A DNA stretch of 64,000 nucleotides, from positions 211,041 to 275,040 of the forward strand of contig CANMZA010000002.1 in NCBI GenBank assembly GCA_947502305.1, read 5' to 3'. A program made the translations under genes and the position numbers. Origin of the DNA: an uncultured Erythrobacter sp. GTDB lineage: Bacteria > Pseudomonadota > Alphaproteobacteria > Sphingomonadales > Sphingomonadaceae. The notes beneath the pieces were generated by a model, which saw nothing but the letters and a program-made list of their open reading frames with translations, had not been told where the DNA came from and made no database searches. Positions 7,653 to 16,588 of this stretch are shown here, piece after piece (within the stretch, counting starts at the first letter, position 1; every line of letters starts with the position of its first letter).

Positions 7653-8048
7653 ATGACCGCACCTCAACACCATCACGATGCCGCACACGTCCCCGCGCAA
7701 ATCGATATTTCGGCTGGCGACCTTACCGGCAATTTGCGGCAAATGATTGCCGTGCTGGAACAAGAGCGGCAAGCGCTTGCCACATTGGATGCCGATGAGC
7801 TGTTCGAAGCTTCGCACCGAAAACAGGCCTTGTGCGACACGATGCAGCCCTTTGGCGCCGATGCTCTCGACCCGCAAACCCGCGATCTGGCCAAGACGGC
7901 GCAGGCGCTGAACGATGTGAACCGCCGAGTTCGCAACTTGCTCGCCGCCAATGTCTCCGCGCGGCTTGAGGCTTTGGGATCAACCCAGCACACCTATCAT
8001 GCCGCGCCCAATCTGAATGGCACGCCGGTCACTGCGGCCCTGACATAG
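7653..8048 (+). CDS. flgN: FlgN-family flagellar export chaperone
   Basis: FlgN keeps the hook-filament junction proteins FlgK and FlgL ready for export. The 131-residue product is mostly helical with the FlgN-type pattern LRQMIAVLEQERQALATLDADELFEASHRKQALCDTM and a second long helix (LAKTAQALNDVNRRVRNLLAANVSARLEAL). The sequence is divergent, so the call leans on size, helical pattern and its place directly after flgM, the classical flgM-flgN pair. It starts 8 nt after the flgM stop. Confidence 0.78.
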   Translation: MTAPQHHHDAAHVPAQIDISAGDLTGNLRQMIAVLEQERQALATLDADELFEASHRKQALCDTMQPFGADALDPQTRDLAKTAQALNDVNRRVRNLLAANVSARLEALGSTQHTYHAAPNLNGTPVTAALT

Positions 8049-8121
8049 GCCGCGTATGACTACTTAAAGCGGCTATTCTGGCACGCCGCTTGCTCCTCTT
8101 TGCTGACTGTACGCGCTCGCA

Positions 8122-9300
8122 ATGATGCGGGGCGCAAGAGACGCAGCAGCAAGGCAGGCACGCAAAGTGAATGATCAACCGATCCCAACCGGCGCAATCC
8201 GCTCTTCATTTGATCGCGCGGCTCAGGCGCATGACGCGGCCCGCACGCGCGGCGTAGGTCAGCCCCATAATGCGCCGCATTCTGCGCCTTTGGGCGCATC
8301 GCGCCAAATTGCTTCTCCCGCCAGCGTTCAAGCGCCTCCCACTGTCGAACAGGCGATCGCCAATGCCTCGCGCCAGACCAGCGTCGATTTCGATTTCCTG
8401 ATCGCTCAGGCGCAAGTGGAATCGGCCATGAACCCAGAAGCGCGCGCACGCACTTCGAGCGCGACAGGCCTTTACCAATTTATCGAAAGCACTTGGCTCG
8501 GCACGATGCAGCGTCACGGGGAACGGTTTGGGCTAGGCAATGTCGCCGCCCAGATCAGCACGACCAGCGGCGGCAACGCCTATGTCGCGGACCCCTCAAC
8601 TCGGCAAGCGATCTTGGAAATGCGCAATGATCCTGAGATTGCGTCCTTGATGGCGGCCGGTTTGGCAGAGGATAATCGCGCGCATTTGGCGCCGATCCTT
8701 GGCCGTCAGCCAGAGCATAATGAATTGTACCTCGCGCATTTCCTAGGCGCGGGCGGCGCTGGGCGGTTTTTGTCAGAGATGGCGCAAAACCCCGACCAAT
8801 CTGCTGCCAGCCTGTTTCGCCGACCCGCCGCAGCAAACCGCCCGGTTTTCTTTGAGCGCAATGGAAGCCCGCGCAGTTTAGCGGGCGTTATGGATTACCT
8901 GTCTGGCAAGCTGGAGCGCGCACGCGCAAATGCGCCAACGACACTGCCGCAAGGCTATCCGGGGCAATTCACACAAAGCTATTCTCCCAGTTACAGCGCC
9001 GCGCCGCTGGCGCCGCCTGCTTACGCTGCTCAGCCAGCGTCTCCGCCAGTAACGCCGCCGCCTTATGTGATCGCGGATGAAGGAGTGTTTGGACCGCAAA
9101 ATCCGCCGGTTCTAACCGGGCGTGCGCGTCTAACAATTTCGGCAAGCCCCCCGCTGAGCCTAGCGCCTACCTCCAATTCCGGTCCGCGCGGCTCCATGTC
9201 GGGCCTGTTGCAAAGCACCTTTGCTGAGGCAGGTTCAGGAAGCCAATCCAACGGACAAATCCAACGCGCCTATAACCAGCTTAGGGCGCTGGGTCTTTGA
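8122..9300 (+). CDS. Lytic transglycosylase (SLT domain), flagellum-associated
   Basis: It is predicted to cut peptidoglycan glycan strands, presumably to let the rod pass. The SLT domain spans about 75-215: the catalytic Glu is E100 (AQAQVESAMNPEAR), followed by SSATGLYQFIESTWL and a late ELYLAHFLGAGGA block typical of the family. The N-terminal 60 residues and the last 130 are Pro/Ala/Ser-rich and disordered. No signal peptide is seen, so export may be through the flagellar apparatus. The start is uncertain: ATG 8122 lacks a good ribosome site, while GTG at 8167 follows GGCAGG. It overlaps flhA by 4 nt. It may stand in for the muramidase half of FlgJ. Confidence 0.82.
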   Translation: MMRGARDAAARQARKVNDQPIPTGAIRSSFDRAAQAHDAARTRGVGQPHNAPHSAPLGASRQIASPASVQAPPTVEQAIANASRQTSVDFDFLIAQAQVESAMNPEARARTSSATGLYQFIESTWLGTMQRHGERFGLGNVAAQISTTSGGNAYVADPSTRQAILEMRNDPEIASLMAAGLAEDNRAHLAPILGRQPEHNELYLAHFLGAGGAGRFLSEMAQNPDQSAASLFRRPAAANRPVFFERNGSPRSLAGVMDYLSGKLERARANAPTTLPQGYPGQFTQSYSPSYSAAPLAPPAYAAQPASPPVTPPPYVIADEGVFGPQNPPVLTGRARLTISASPPLSLAPTSNSGPRGSMSGLLQSTFAEAGSGSQSNGQIQRAYNQLRALGL

Positions 9301-11435
9301 GCGCGCTGATGCCAGTTAAAGGCTCTGTGATTGATCGCTTGCGCGGTGCCCCGGCGGCTATGGTGCTGCCGTTCGGCATTTTCGCGCTGTTTGTCCTGTT
9401 CGTCCTGCCGATCCCGCCACTGCTGCTCGATATCTTCTTTGTTCTGAATATCGCCATTGCGTTTTCCGTCCTTATGGTGGCGCTGAACGCGCAAAAACCG
9501 CTCGATTTCTCCTCCTTCCCCAGCGTGCTCCTATTCGCCACCTTGCTCAGGCTGGCGCTGAATGTTGCCTCCACCCGGATTGTGCTGGTTAAGGGGCATG
9601 AGGGCGGCAATGCGGCGGGCGACATTATCGCCAGTTTCAGTCAGTTCTTGGTTGGCGGCAATTTTGCCGTTGGCCTGTTTGTTTTTGCGATTTTGCTGAT
9701 CATCAACATGATCGTCATCACCAAAGGCGCAGGCCGCGTTTCAGAGGTCTCCGCCCGGTTTGTGCTCGATGCCTTGCCCGGCAAGCAAATGGCGATTGAT
9801 GCCGATATTGCCGCCGGATTGATCACCGCAGACGAAGCCCGCGAACGCCGCCGCGAAGTCACAGTTGAAGCTGATTTCTATGGCTCGATGGATGGCGCCT
9901 CTAAATTTGTGAAAGGCGACGCGGTTGCGGCGCTGCTGATTTTGGGCGTCAATATCATTGCCGGTTTCGCGCTGGGCATGATCAGTCACGGCCTGTCTGC
10001 TGCTGAATCGGGTGAACTTTACATCACGCTGGCTGTGGGTGACGCTTTGGTGGCTCAGGTCCCCGCTTTGCTGCTCTCCATTGCCGCCGCCGCGATTGTT
10101 ACCCGCGTTTCGGATACGCGCGATCTGGCGGGGCAGATCGGCGGTCAGTTTTCCGATCCGCGCGGATGGTTGCCGGTTGCCGCGATCCTTGGCGCGATTG
10201 GCGCAGTGCCTGCCATGCCGCAAATGATTTTCCTTCCCGCCGCCGCGATAGCCGGCGCGCTCTGGTGGCATTTGCGCAGCAAAGCAGCGCAGCCGATTGT
10301 CGATGACACGCCCGAAGAAGTGATCCCGCCTGACCGGATTGATATTGCTGATGTGTCGGATCAGACCTTGGTAACGTTGGAGCTAGGCTACGGCCTCGTG
10401 CATCTCGTTGATGAAGCGAAAGGCGCGCCGCTGATGACTCGTATCACCGGCATTCGCAAACAGCTTTCGCGCGATCTTGGTTTTGTCTTGCCGCAATTTC
10501 GCATCCGCGATTCCTTGGATGCGGGCGCGAATGAATACCGCGTCACTTTGGGCGGATTGGTGATCGTCCAGGGCACCGCCAAACCGGGCAGGTTGCTAGC
10601 CATCGATACGGGCGAAGTGCGCATGGGTCACGGCGTCACGGGCGAGGCGACCCGCGATCCGAGCTTTGATTGTCCAGCCCTATGGATTGATCCCGGCGCA
10701 CGCGATCATGCTGTGTCCGAAGGGTTCCTGACCGTCGACCCCAGCACCGTCATCGCCACTCATGCCAATCAAGAATTGCTCGCAGCGAGCCATCAATTGT
10801 TGGGGCCAGAGGAGGTGCGCGCCCTGATCGACGACCTCAAAGACCGCGCGCCCGCCCTAATCGAAGCGGTCCACCCGGACCCGCTGAGCCTCGCTGCGCT
10901 CACCCGTATTTTCCGCGCTTTGATCGCGGACGGCATCGCGCTCAGCCACCCGCAACCTTTGATGACCAGCCTCGCGCTCGCCTTGCAAAGGACGCAGGAT
11001 TTTGACGCCTTGATCGATGCAGTGCGCGCCGATCTGGGTGCGCGTCTGATCGCCCGGATTTGTGAGCCGGGGGAACGGCTGCAGGTCGTGACGCTCGATG
11101 CCAGCCTTGAAAGCGCGATCCTTGGCGGGATGGTCGATCCGGCCAGTGGTCAGCCCCTGATAGAGCCAGATTGCGGCAATATGATCGCCGCGCGGATCAG
11201 CGAATATATCGAGGAACGCGGCACGGCGCTCGCTCTGATCGTTCAGCCGCCAGCCCGCCGGGCGTTGGCCGGATTGCTGCGCCAACGTGCGAGCCGCTGC
11301 CAAGTGCTGTCGATCAATGAATTGCCCGCAACGCAGCCGGTCGAAGTCGTCGGTGTGATTGGCACGCAAGAACCACAGCAATTGGGCGCGCCAGAAATGC
11401 CTGAGGGCGCATCAGGGGGAGCAATGGCCGCATGA
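9297..11435 (+). CDS. flhA: Flagellar type III export gate protein FlhA
   Basis: FlhA is the large membrane subunit of the export gate. The 712-residue protein has the eight-helix N-terminal half (about 20-330) with the FHIPEP signature around residues 145-175 (RVSEVSARFVLDALPGKQMAID), and the large cytoplasmic domain that docks chaperone-substrate complexes (about 350-690). Length is standard. The TTG start overlaps the previous TGA (TTGA); an ATG four codons later is the alternative. The stop overlaps fliA by ATGA. FlhB and the FliOPQR genes are not in this window. Confidence 0.96.
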   Translation: MSALMPVKGSVIDRLRGAPAAMVLPFGIFALFVLFVLPIPPLLLDIFFVLNIAIAFSVLMVALNAQKPLDFSSFPSVLLFATLLRLALNVASTRIVLVKGHEGGNAAGDIIASFSQFLVGGNFAVGLFVFAILLIINMIVITKGAGRVSEVSARFVLDALPGKQMAIDADIAAGLITADEARERRREVTVEADFYGSMDGASKFVKGDAVAALLILGVNIIAGFALGMISHGLSAAESGELYITLAVGDALVAQVPALLLSIAAAAIVTRVSDTRDLAGQIGGQFSDPRGWLPVAAILGAIGAVPAMPQMIFLPAAAIAGALWWHLRSKAAQPIVDDTPEEVIPPDRIDIADVSDQTLVTLELGYGLVHLVDEAKGAPLMTRITGIRKQLSRDLGFVLPQFRIRDSLDAGANEYRVTLGGLVIVQGTAKPGRLLAIDTGEVRMGHGVTGEATRDPSFDCPALWIDPGARDHAVSEGFLTVDPSTVIATHANQELLAASHQLLGPEEVRALIDDLKDRAPALIEAVHPDPLSLAALTRIFRALIADGIALSHPQPLMTSLALALQRTQDFDALIDAVRADLGARLIARICEPGERLQVVTLDASLESAILGGMVDPASGQPLIEPDCGNMIAARISEYIEERGTALALIVQPPARRALAGLLRQRASRCQVLSINELPATQPVEVVGVIGTQEPQQLGAPEMPEGASGGAMAA

Positions 11436-12169
11436 AACATGATCCCAAGAGCTTTGCCCGTGCAGCAAGCGGGACCGCCTCCTATGCCGCGTCTTCGCGT
11501 GAAGAAGTCGCGGACCGGGTGCGCCGGTTCCTGCCAATGGTTCACCGCGCAGCGTGGCACATTTATGGGTCAGGCCATCCCGGCCTAGAGGTGGAGGATC
11601 TGGTGCAAGCCGGAGTTCTGGCTCTCACCGAATGCGCTCAGCGGCATGCCGGGCCAACCGAGGACGGCTTTGCCGCCTATGCCAAAATCCGCGTGCGCGG
11701 CGCGATGATCGATATGCTGCGGCGGCAGATGAATGACACCCGCACCGCCCGCAAAAAACGCGGCCGGTACAACAAAGCCATCGACACTCTGAGAGCACAA
11801 AGCGGAGCCGATCCGACCCGCTCCGAAATCGCCGCCGCCTTAGGCGTAAGCGATGTCGAACTGCTCGAAATCGAAGCCTCAACCGTCACCGTGTCGTCCA
11901 TCAGCGACGAATATGATGACAGCAACACCGCCTTTGCCAGCGACGATCCCGATCCATTTCAAGTGTTGTCAGGGCAAGAGGACCGCGAGCGATTGGTGGC
12001 CGCCATGATCGAATTGCCGGACCGATTGAAACTGGTTCTGCAATTGTTTTTCGTCGAGGAATTGAACCTCACCGAAATCGCCGAAGTGTTGGAAGTCAGC
12101 GTCCCCCGCGTCCACCAATTGCGCGCCAAGGCCCTTAAAGACCTGCGCAAATTGTTGGACGCGGATTAA
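11432..12169 (+). CDS. fliA: Flagellar sigma factor FliA (sigma-28)
   Basis: FliA directs RNA polymerase to late flagellar and chemotaxis promoters and is held by FlgM. The 245-residue protein has sigma region 2 (VHRAAWHIYGSGHPGLEVEDLVQAGVLALTECAQR, FAAYAKIRVRGAMIDMLR), region 3 (GADPTRSEIAAALGVSDVELLEIE) and region 4 with a helix-turn-helix (LNLTEIAEVLEVSVPRVHQLRAKALKDLRKLL). Its ATG overlaps the flhA stop by 4 nt, so it ends the rightward flagellar block. Its 3' end faces the amidohydrolase gene 15 nt away with no obvious terminator between. Confidence 0.95.
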   Translation: MKHDPKSFARAASGTASYAASSREEVADRVRRFLPMVHRAAWHIYGSGHPGLEVEDLVQAGVLALTECAQRHAGPTEDGFAAYAKIRVRGAMIDMLRRQMNDTRTARKKRGRYNKAIDTLRAQSGADPTRSEIAAALGVSDVELLEIEASTVTVSSISDEYDDSNTAFASDDPDPFQVLSGQEDRERLVAAMIELPDRLKLVLQLFFVEELNLTEIAEVLEVSVPRVHQLRAKALKDLRKLLDAD

Positions 12170-12184
12170 GCTGAACCGCGCAGC

Positions 12185-15100
12185 CTAGTTGGAATCGCCA
12201 TCAGCGTGGGCGGCCGCCGCATGAGCGGCAGCCTCTGATCCAACCGCACCTTCGGCTTCGCCGCTGCCTTCCCACCAATAGGACCGGCGCTGGCTGCTTC
12301 CTGTGGCGACCTCATTCATGGTCGCCGCGTCATACAAACGCCCGCCAATCATCACTTGCACGATGTCATCAGAGTTTTGGATATCGACGCTCGGGTCTTC
12401 GCTCAGGATCACAAGATCGGCGAGTTTCCCGACCTCAAGACTGCCAATATCATCCGCCATACCCAAAGACTGCGCAGACGAAATTGTGCCCGCTTTAAGC
12501 GCCTCAATCGGGCTCATCCCGCCGCGCGCAAAGCTCCACAATTCCCAATGCGCCGCGATCCCGGCCTGCTGACCATGCGCACCGATTGAAACGCGAACCC
12601 CACGCTGAGCCAGTTTACGCGCCTCTCTCGCAGCGTTGTCATCAACGAAAGCCCAATCGGGCGCCGTCGTTCGCCGCCCGCTTTCGGCGAGCAATTGGCG
12701 CGGCGGCGTGTGGATCATCAGCGGGTGATCGAACACGTCCATCGCTTGCCGCCAATAAGGATCACCGGCCAAACCGCCATATGTAACCGTCAAAGTCGGC
12801 GTGTAATTCGAGTTTGATTGGCTGAAGAATTGCAGCACATCTTCGTAAAACACATCGCCGGGGACGTTGTGTTCAATCGTCGAATTGCCATCCGCAATCA
12901 GGTTCATATCCATCCCGAATAGCGATCCACCTTCGGCCACCACCAACATGTCTTCTGCCGCCGCTGCGCGTGCCACCATTTGACGTTGTTCGCGCCGGGG
13001 TTGGTTGTAGTTTTTGACCGAAATTCCGCCTTGGGCACGGATGCGCCGGACATGCGCCAGCGCGTCTTCGTAACTGTCGATCCGGGCGTAAACACTGGGC
13101 GCTTTTGCCCCGTAAATGATCTCTCCGGTTGAGAAAATGCGCGGCGCGAGCAGCAGTCCTGCGCGCTGACGCTCTGCTGAGGCGAAGATGTGGCTCGCGC
13201 GGTTGGAGGGATCGTGGATCGTTGTGACCCCCATCGCAAGATCTTGGACCAAGCGCCAATTTTGCTGAGGGATCAGATCGCTAACGCCGTGCGGACCGTG
13301 GGCATGGGCATCGACAAGACCGGGCATAATCACCTGCCCGCTCGCATCGACCATAGTCGCCCCCGCCGGAACATCGACTTCGCCCGCCGCGCCGATGGCA
13401 GTGATACGGTCGCCGGTGATCACGATCACGCCATTTTCGATCGCGCCTGCGTCCTGCTCCTCAAGCCCCGCAGCCATCGTCAAAATTCGCGCGCCGGTGA
13501 TCACAACAGTGCTGCTGGGCCGGGCCGCTGGCACGGTCATCGCTAGTGAAATGCCGTTTTCGGGCGGGCTATAGCCGTCCTCTTCTTCTTCTGACGGGCC
13601 ATCCTTGAAGAAATCCGCCACCTCTGCTCGGTGCAATTGCGCGCCATTGGACCAGAAAACAGTGTCTCCGCCGCCGGACCAGCCGATATAATCCGCGCCG
13701 CCGCTCGACACTTTTGTCACCGGCAAAGCGCCGCCATTTTCGCTAACTGAAACAGGGCCGCCGCCTGGAATGAGCGGCATGGCAAACACTTCGTAATTCT
13801 GCCGGAAGGCGACATTTTGCCCATCGGGTGCAACCCGGAAATCATTGGCAAGATCGCCCTTCACATGCGTACGCTGACGCTCCCCATCCAAATCGGCAGA
13901 GACGAGCGCCAACCCGCCCCCTTCGCGCATGGTCATAAAGATCCGCTGCGTATCGGCGCCGAATTGCGGGTTTGATCCAGAGCGGCTGACCTGCATCGTC
14001 TCCCCGCCATTGGCAGGGACCATATAGATCCCCGTATTTTCGGAATAATTCGCCGATGTCAGGTAACCGCCGCTGCGTTTCTCATAGGCGATATGCTGGC
14101 CATCTGGGGAGAAGGCGAGAGCGGCGTAATGGCCCGGCTCGCTTGTCACGGCGCGCGGATTTGAGCCATCTGCTCCCGCAACGATGATCCGCCCTAACCC
14201 TTCGTCGGTCCATTCGACATAAGCGATTTGGCTGCCATCGCGGCTGAATGCGGGGAAAGCTTCGACAACGTCACTTGCCCCGGTAAAGGGGCGTGGTCCA
14301 TCCCTGCCGCGGGCAGATTTGGTGTAAAGCCGCCCTAGATTCTCAAACACAACCCGCGATCCATCCGGCGACAATTGCGCAAAGCGCGGCATGGTCGTGG
14401 TGAAATTGTCGGGCGAAACTTCGATATCAGGATGCGGCGCGTCGGCAACGCCGCGCGTGTCATCGATAGAGAACGGGATCACCGCCATATTCGATCCGTC
14501 ACGGTCAATCCGGCGCAATTTGCCGCCTGCCCAAAAGACGATGGAGCGGCCATCCGGGGTCCAATCCATATTCGGATAGACGCCGTAAACCGCCCATGTT
14601 TCTTGCAAATCCAGATCGAGCGCGCCGTAAATCATCCGCTCCCGACCAGATGCAATATCCTTCACCCACAGCTGGCTCTGATCCTTATCGCGCCGGACAA
14701 AGGCGATTTCTGATCCGTCAGGCGACGGCGATGGCCGCACCGCGCCGCCAAAACCGCTGACCGCTGTGGTGACTTCGCCGCTTTCCAGATCATGCCGTTC
14801 AATCGCGAAAATCCCGGTTTGCGAATCCTGCGCATAGATAAACGTGTTCCCCGGCGTGGTGTTGCGCGTGTAATAAATCGCCTCGCCATCAGGAGAATAG
14901 ACCGGCTCGCCCAGCTCCTTTTGCTGCTGCTCATTTGGACGTTCCACAATCGCAACGCCGCCGCCGCCCGATACGTGATACATCCAAATCTCGCCCGTCC
15001 CGGCAGAACGTCCGGTGGTGAAGTGCTTCTTCGCGATGATAAAGCGGCCATCCGGCGACCAGCTAGGCTGATTGAGCAAGCGGAAATTTTCATCCGTGAC

Positions 15101-15496
15101 TTGCCGCATGTCCGACCCGTCGGCATTCATCACCCAAATATTGTCGCCGCCGCCGCGGTCGGATGTGAAGGCAATGCGCGATCCGTCAGGCGAAAAGCGC
15201 GGCTGCACTTCCCACGCCAGCCCCGAAGCAATCCGCGTCGGGGTGCCGCCCGTAATTGGCATCGTGTAAATATCGCCGAGCATGGTGAAGGCGAGCGTCT
15301 GCCCATCGGGAGAGACATCGACATCCATCCATGTGCCTTCATCGGTTTGGATCGGCACCTGCTCAATCGTGGCCCCGCGCGGCGCCTCAACGTCCCAGCC
15401 TTCATCATCGCCATCCTGCGCAAGAACGATGTGCGGCACAGCAAGCATAGAGCCTGCAAGAAGGGTGGCGGTCATTTGGGCGGTAAAACGGCGCAT
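12185..15496 (-). CDS. Secreted TolB-type beta-propeller fused to an amidohydrolase
   Basis: A 1103-residue exported enzyme. The start at 15496 is chosen because AGGGAG precedes it and it begins a signal peptide (RRFTAQMTATLLAGSMLAVPHIVLAQ). Residues about 60-640 hold many TolB/WD40-like PD40 repeats (SPDGSRIAFTSDRGG and variants). About 670-1060 is an amidohydrolase domain: VDAHAHGPHG supplies the HxH metal site, KNYNQ the likely bridging Lys, TIEHN a third His, and EVGKLADLVIL ends the barrel. The tail (1070-1103) is Ala/His-rich. Such fusions are common in marine and sphingomonad genomes and are thought to be peptidase-like or dipeptidase-like; the substrate is unknown. Confidence 0.85.
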   Translation of the reverse strand: MRRFTAQMTATLLAGSMLAVPHIVLAQDGDDEGWDVEAPRGATIEQVPIQTDEGTWMDVDVSPDGQTLAFTMLGDIYTMPITGGTPTRIASGLAWEVQPRFSPDGSRIAFTSDRGGGDNIWVMNADGSDMRQVTDENFRLLNQPSWSPDGRFIIAKKHFTTGRSAGTGEIWMYHVSGGGGVAIVERPNEQQQKELGEPVYSPDGEAIYYTRNTTPGNTFIYAQDSQTGIFAIERHDLESGEVTTAVSGFGGAVRPSPSPDGSEIAFVRRDKDQSQLWVKDIASGRERMIYGALDLDLQETWAVYGVYPNMDWTPDGRSIVFWAGGKLRRIDRDGSNMAVIPFSIDDTRGVADAPHPDIEVSPDNFTTTMPRFAQLSPDGSRVVFENLGRLYTKSARGRDGPRPFTGASDVVEAFPAFSRDGSQIAYVEWTDEGLGRIIVAGADGSNPRAVTSEPGHYAALAFSPDGQHIAYEKRSGGYLTSANYSENTGIYMVPANGGETMQVSRSGSNPQFGADTQRIFMTMREGGGLALVSADLDGERQRTHVKGDLANDFRVAPDGQNVAFRQNYEVFAMPLIPGGGPVSVSENGGALPVTKVSSGGADYIGWSGGGDTVFWSNGAQLHRAEVADFFKDGPSEEEEDGYSPPENGISLAMTVPAARPSSTVVITGARILTMAAGLEEQDAGAIENGVIVITGDRITAIGAAGEVDVPAGATMVDASGQVIMPGLVDAHAHGPHGVSDLIPQQNWRLVQDLAMGVTTIHDPSNRASHIFASAERQRAGLLLAPRIFSTGEIIYGAKAPSVYARIDSYEDALAHVRRIRAQGGISVKNYNQPRREQRQMVARAAAAEDMLVVAEGGSLFGMDMNLIADGNSTIEHNVPGDVFYEDVLQFFSQSNSNYTPTLTVTYGGLAGDPYWRQAMDVFDHPLMIHTPPRQLLAESGRRTTAPDWAFVDDNAAREARKLAQRGVRVSIGAHGQQAGIAAHWELWSFARGGMSPIEALKAGTISSAQSLGMADDIGSLEVGKLADLVILSEDPSVDIQNSDDIVQVMIGGRLYDAATMNEVATGSSQRRSYWWEGSGEAEGAVGSEAAAHAAAAHADGDSN

Positions 15497-15560
15497 GAAA
15501 TCTCTCCCTGATTTGAAACGAGACACTAGCGAGGCGAAACGATATTGCTAGAGGTCACAG

Positions 15561-15584
15561 GCAGAAGGCAGAAGGCAGAAGGCA
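15561..15584 (+). repeat. Three 7-bp tandem repeats (GCAGAAG) upstream of the symporter gene
   Basis: GCAGAAG is repeated at 15561, 15568 and 15575, followed by a partial copy GCA/GGG. The purine-rich run lies 34 nt before the proposed start of the BASS-family gene, in its leader or promoter region. Seven-base units can change number by slippage. No function is shown. Confidence 0.85.
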
Positions 15585-15617
15585 GGGCCAACGGCCAACC
15601 GAGATCGGACCAACAAC

Positions 15618-16580
15618 GTGCTGCGCACCATCACCAACAATTTTGCGATCCTTACCGTCCTCGGCGTGGCGCTCGCCTGGTTTCAGCCAGACCTGTTCAC
15701 GTGGATGACAAATGGCAGCATCCGCATTGCGGGTCAGCCGCTGCTTTCGATCGCACTCGGCCTGATCATGCTGGCAATGGGTCTGACGCTGACTTTTGAC
15801 GATTATCGGCGGCTTACATCCCTGCCAAAGGCTTTGGTGGCCGGGGTTGCGCTGCAATTTCTCGTGATGCCTTTGGCCGGATTTGCGATTGCATGGGCGA
15901 TGGCACTGGAACAAGGATTGGCCGTCGGTTTGATCCTGGTCGCATGCTGTCCGGGCGGCACGGCATCGAACATCGTGACATATCTGGCGCGCGGCAATGT
16001 GGCATTATCAGTGGCGATGACGATGGTTTCGACGTTGGCTGCTGTGGTCCTGACGCCGTTTCTGACGGGGGAACTGGCAGGAGCCTATGTCGATATTGAT
16101 CGCTGGAATTTGCTGCGCAATATGATTGCCATTGTGCTGGTGCCGGTGGTGCTTGGCACCCTGCTCAATCGACTGTTCCCCCGCGCGGCTGCGCGGGTGA
16201 GCACGGTGTTACCGCTTGTCGCAATTATCTTGGTCATCCTGATCGTCGGCGGAATTGTCGGCGGCGCAAAAGCGCAAATCGCCGAACATGCAGGCACATT
16301 GCTGCTCGCCACACTGTTGCTGCACGCCTTCGGCTTTGGCCTTGGATTGGCATTGGCGCGGTTGCTCGGGCTGGACGTTCAAGAACAATGCACAATTTCA
16401 ATCGAAGTGGGTATGCAGAATTCAGGGCTAGGCTCTGGCCTTGCAAAGACCCCCGCTTTCGCCGCGCAATTTGCAGATATTCAGCAGGCGGCGCTCGCAC
16501 CGGTGCCTGCGGCAATTTCGGCTGTTTGGCATGTGCTGATCGGGAGCTTGCTGGCGAGTTGGTGGCGGCGGAAGGGTTAG
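15618..16580 (+). CDS. Bile acid:sodium symporter (BASS) family transporter
   Basis: A 320-residue integral membrane protein with nine or ten predicted helices. It shows the BASS family hallmarks: LSIALGLIMLAMGLTLTFDDYRR near the start, the unwound-helix motif ACCPGGTASNIVTYLARGNVALSVAMT (about 113-139), and the second motif IEVGMQNSGLGSGLAKT (about 257-273). Members carry bile acids, pantoate, pyruvate or other organic anions with sodium; the substrate here cannot be read from sequence. The GTG start has only a weak ribosome site. It points away from the amidohydrolase gene and its 3' end nearly touches the convergent acyl-CoA dehydrogenase gene. Confidence 0.88.
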   Translation: MLRTITNNFAILTVLGVALAWFQPDLFTWMTNGSIRIAGQPLLSIALGLIMLAMGLTLTFDDYRRLTSLPKALVAGVALQFLVMPLAGFAIAWAMALEQGLAVGLILVACCPGGTASNIVTYLARGNVALSVAMTMVSTLAAVVLTPFLTGELAGAYVDIDRWNLLRNMIAIVLVPVVLGTLLNRLFPRAAARVSTVLPLVAIILVILIVGGIVGGAKAQIAEHAGTLLLATLLLHAFGFGLGLALARLLGLDVQEQCTISIEVGMQNSGLGSGLAKTPAFAAQFADIQQAALAPVPAAISAVWHVLIGSLLASWWRRKG

Positions 16581-16588
16581 CGAAGCGC

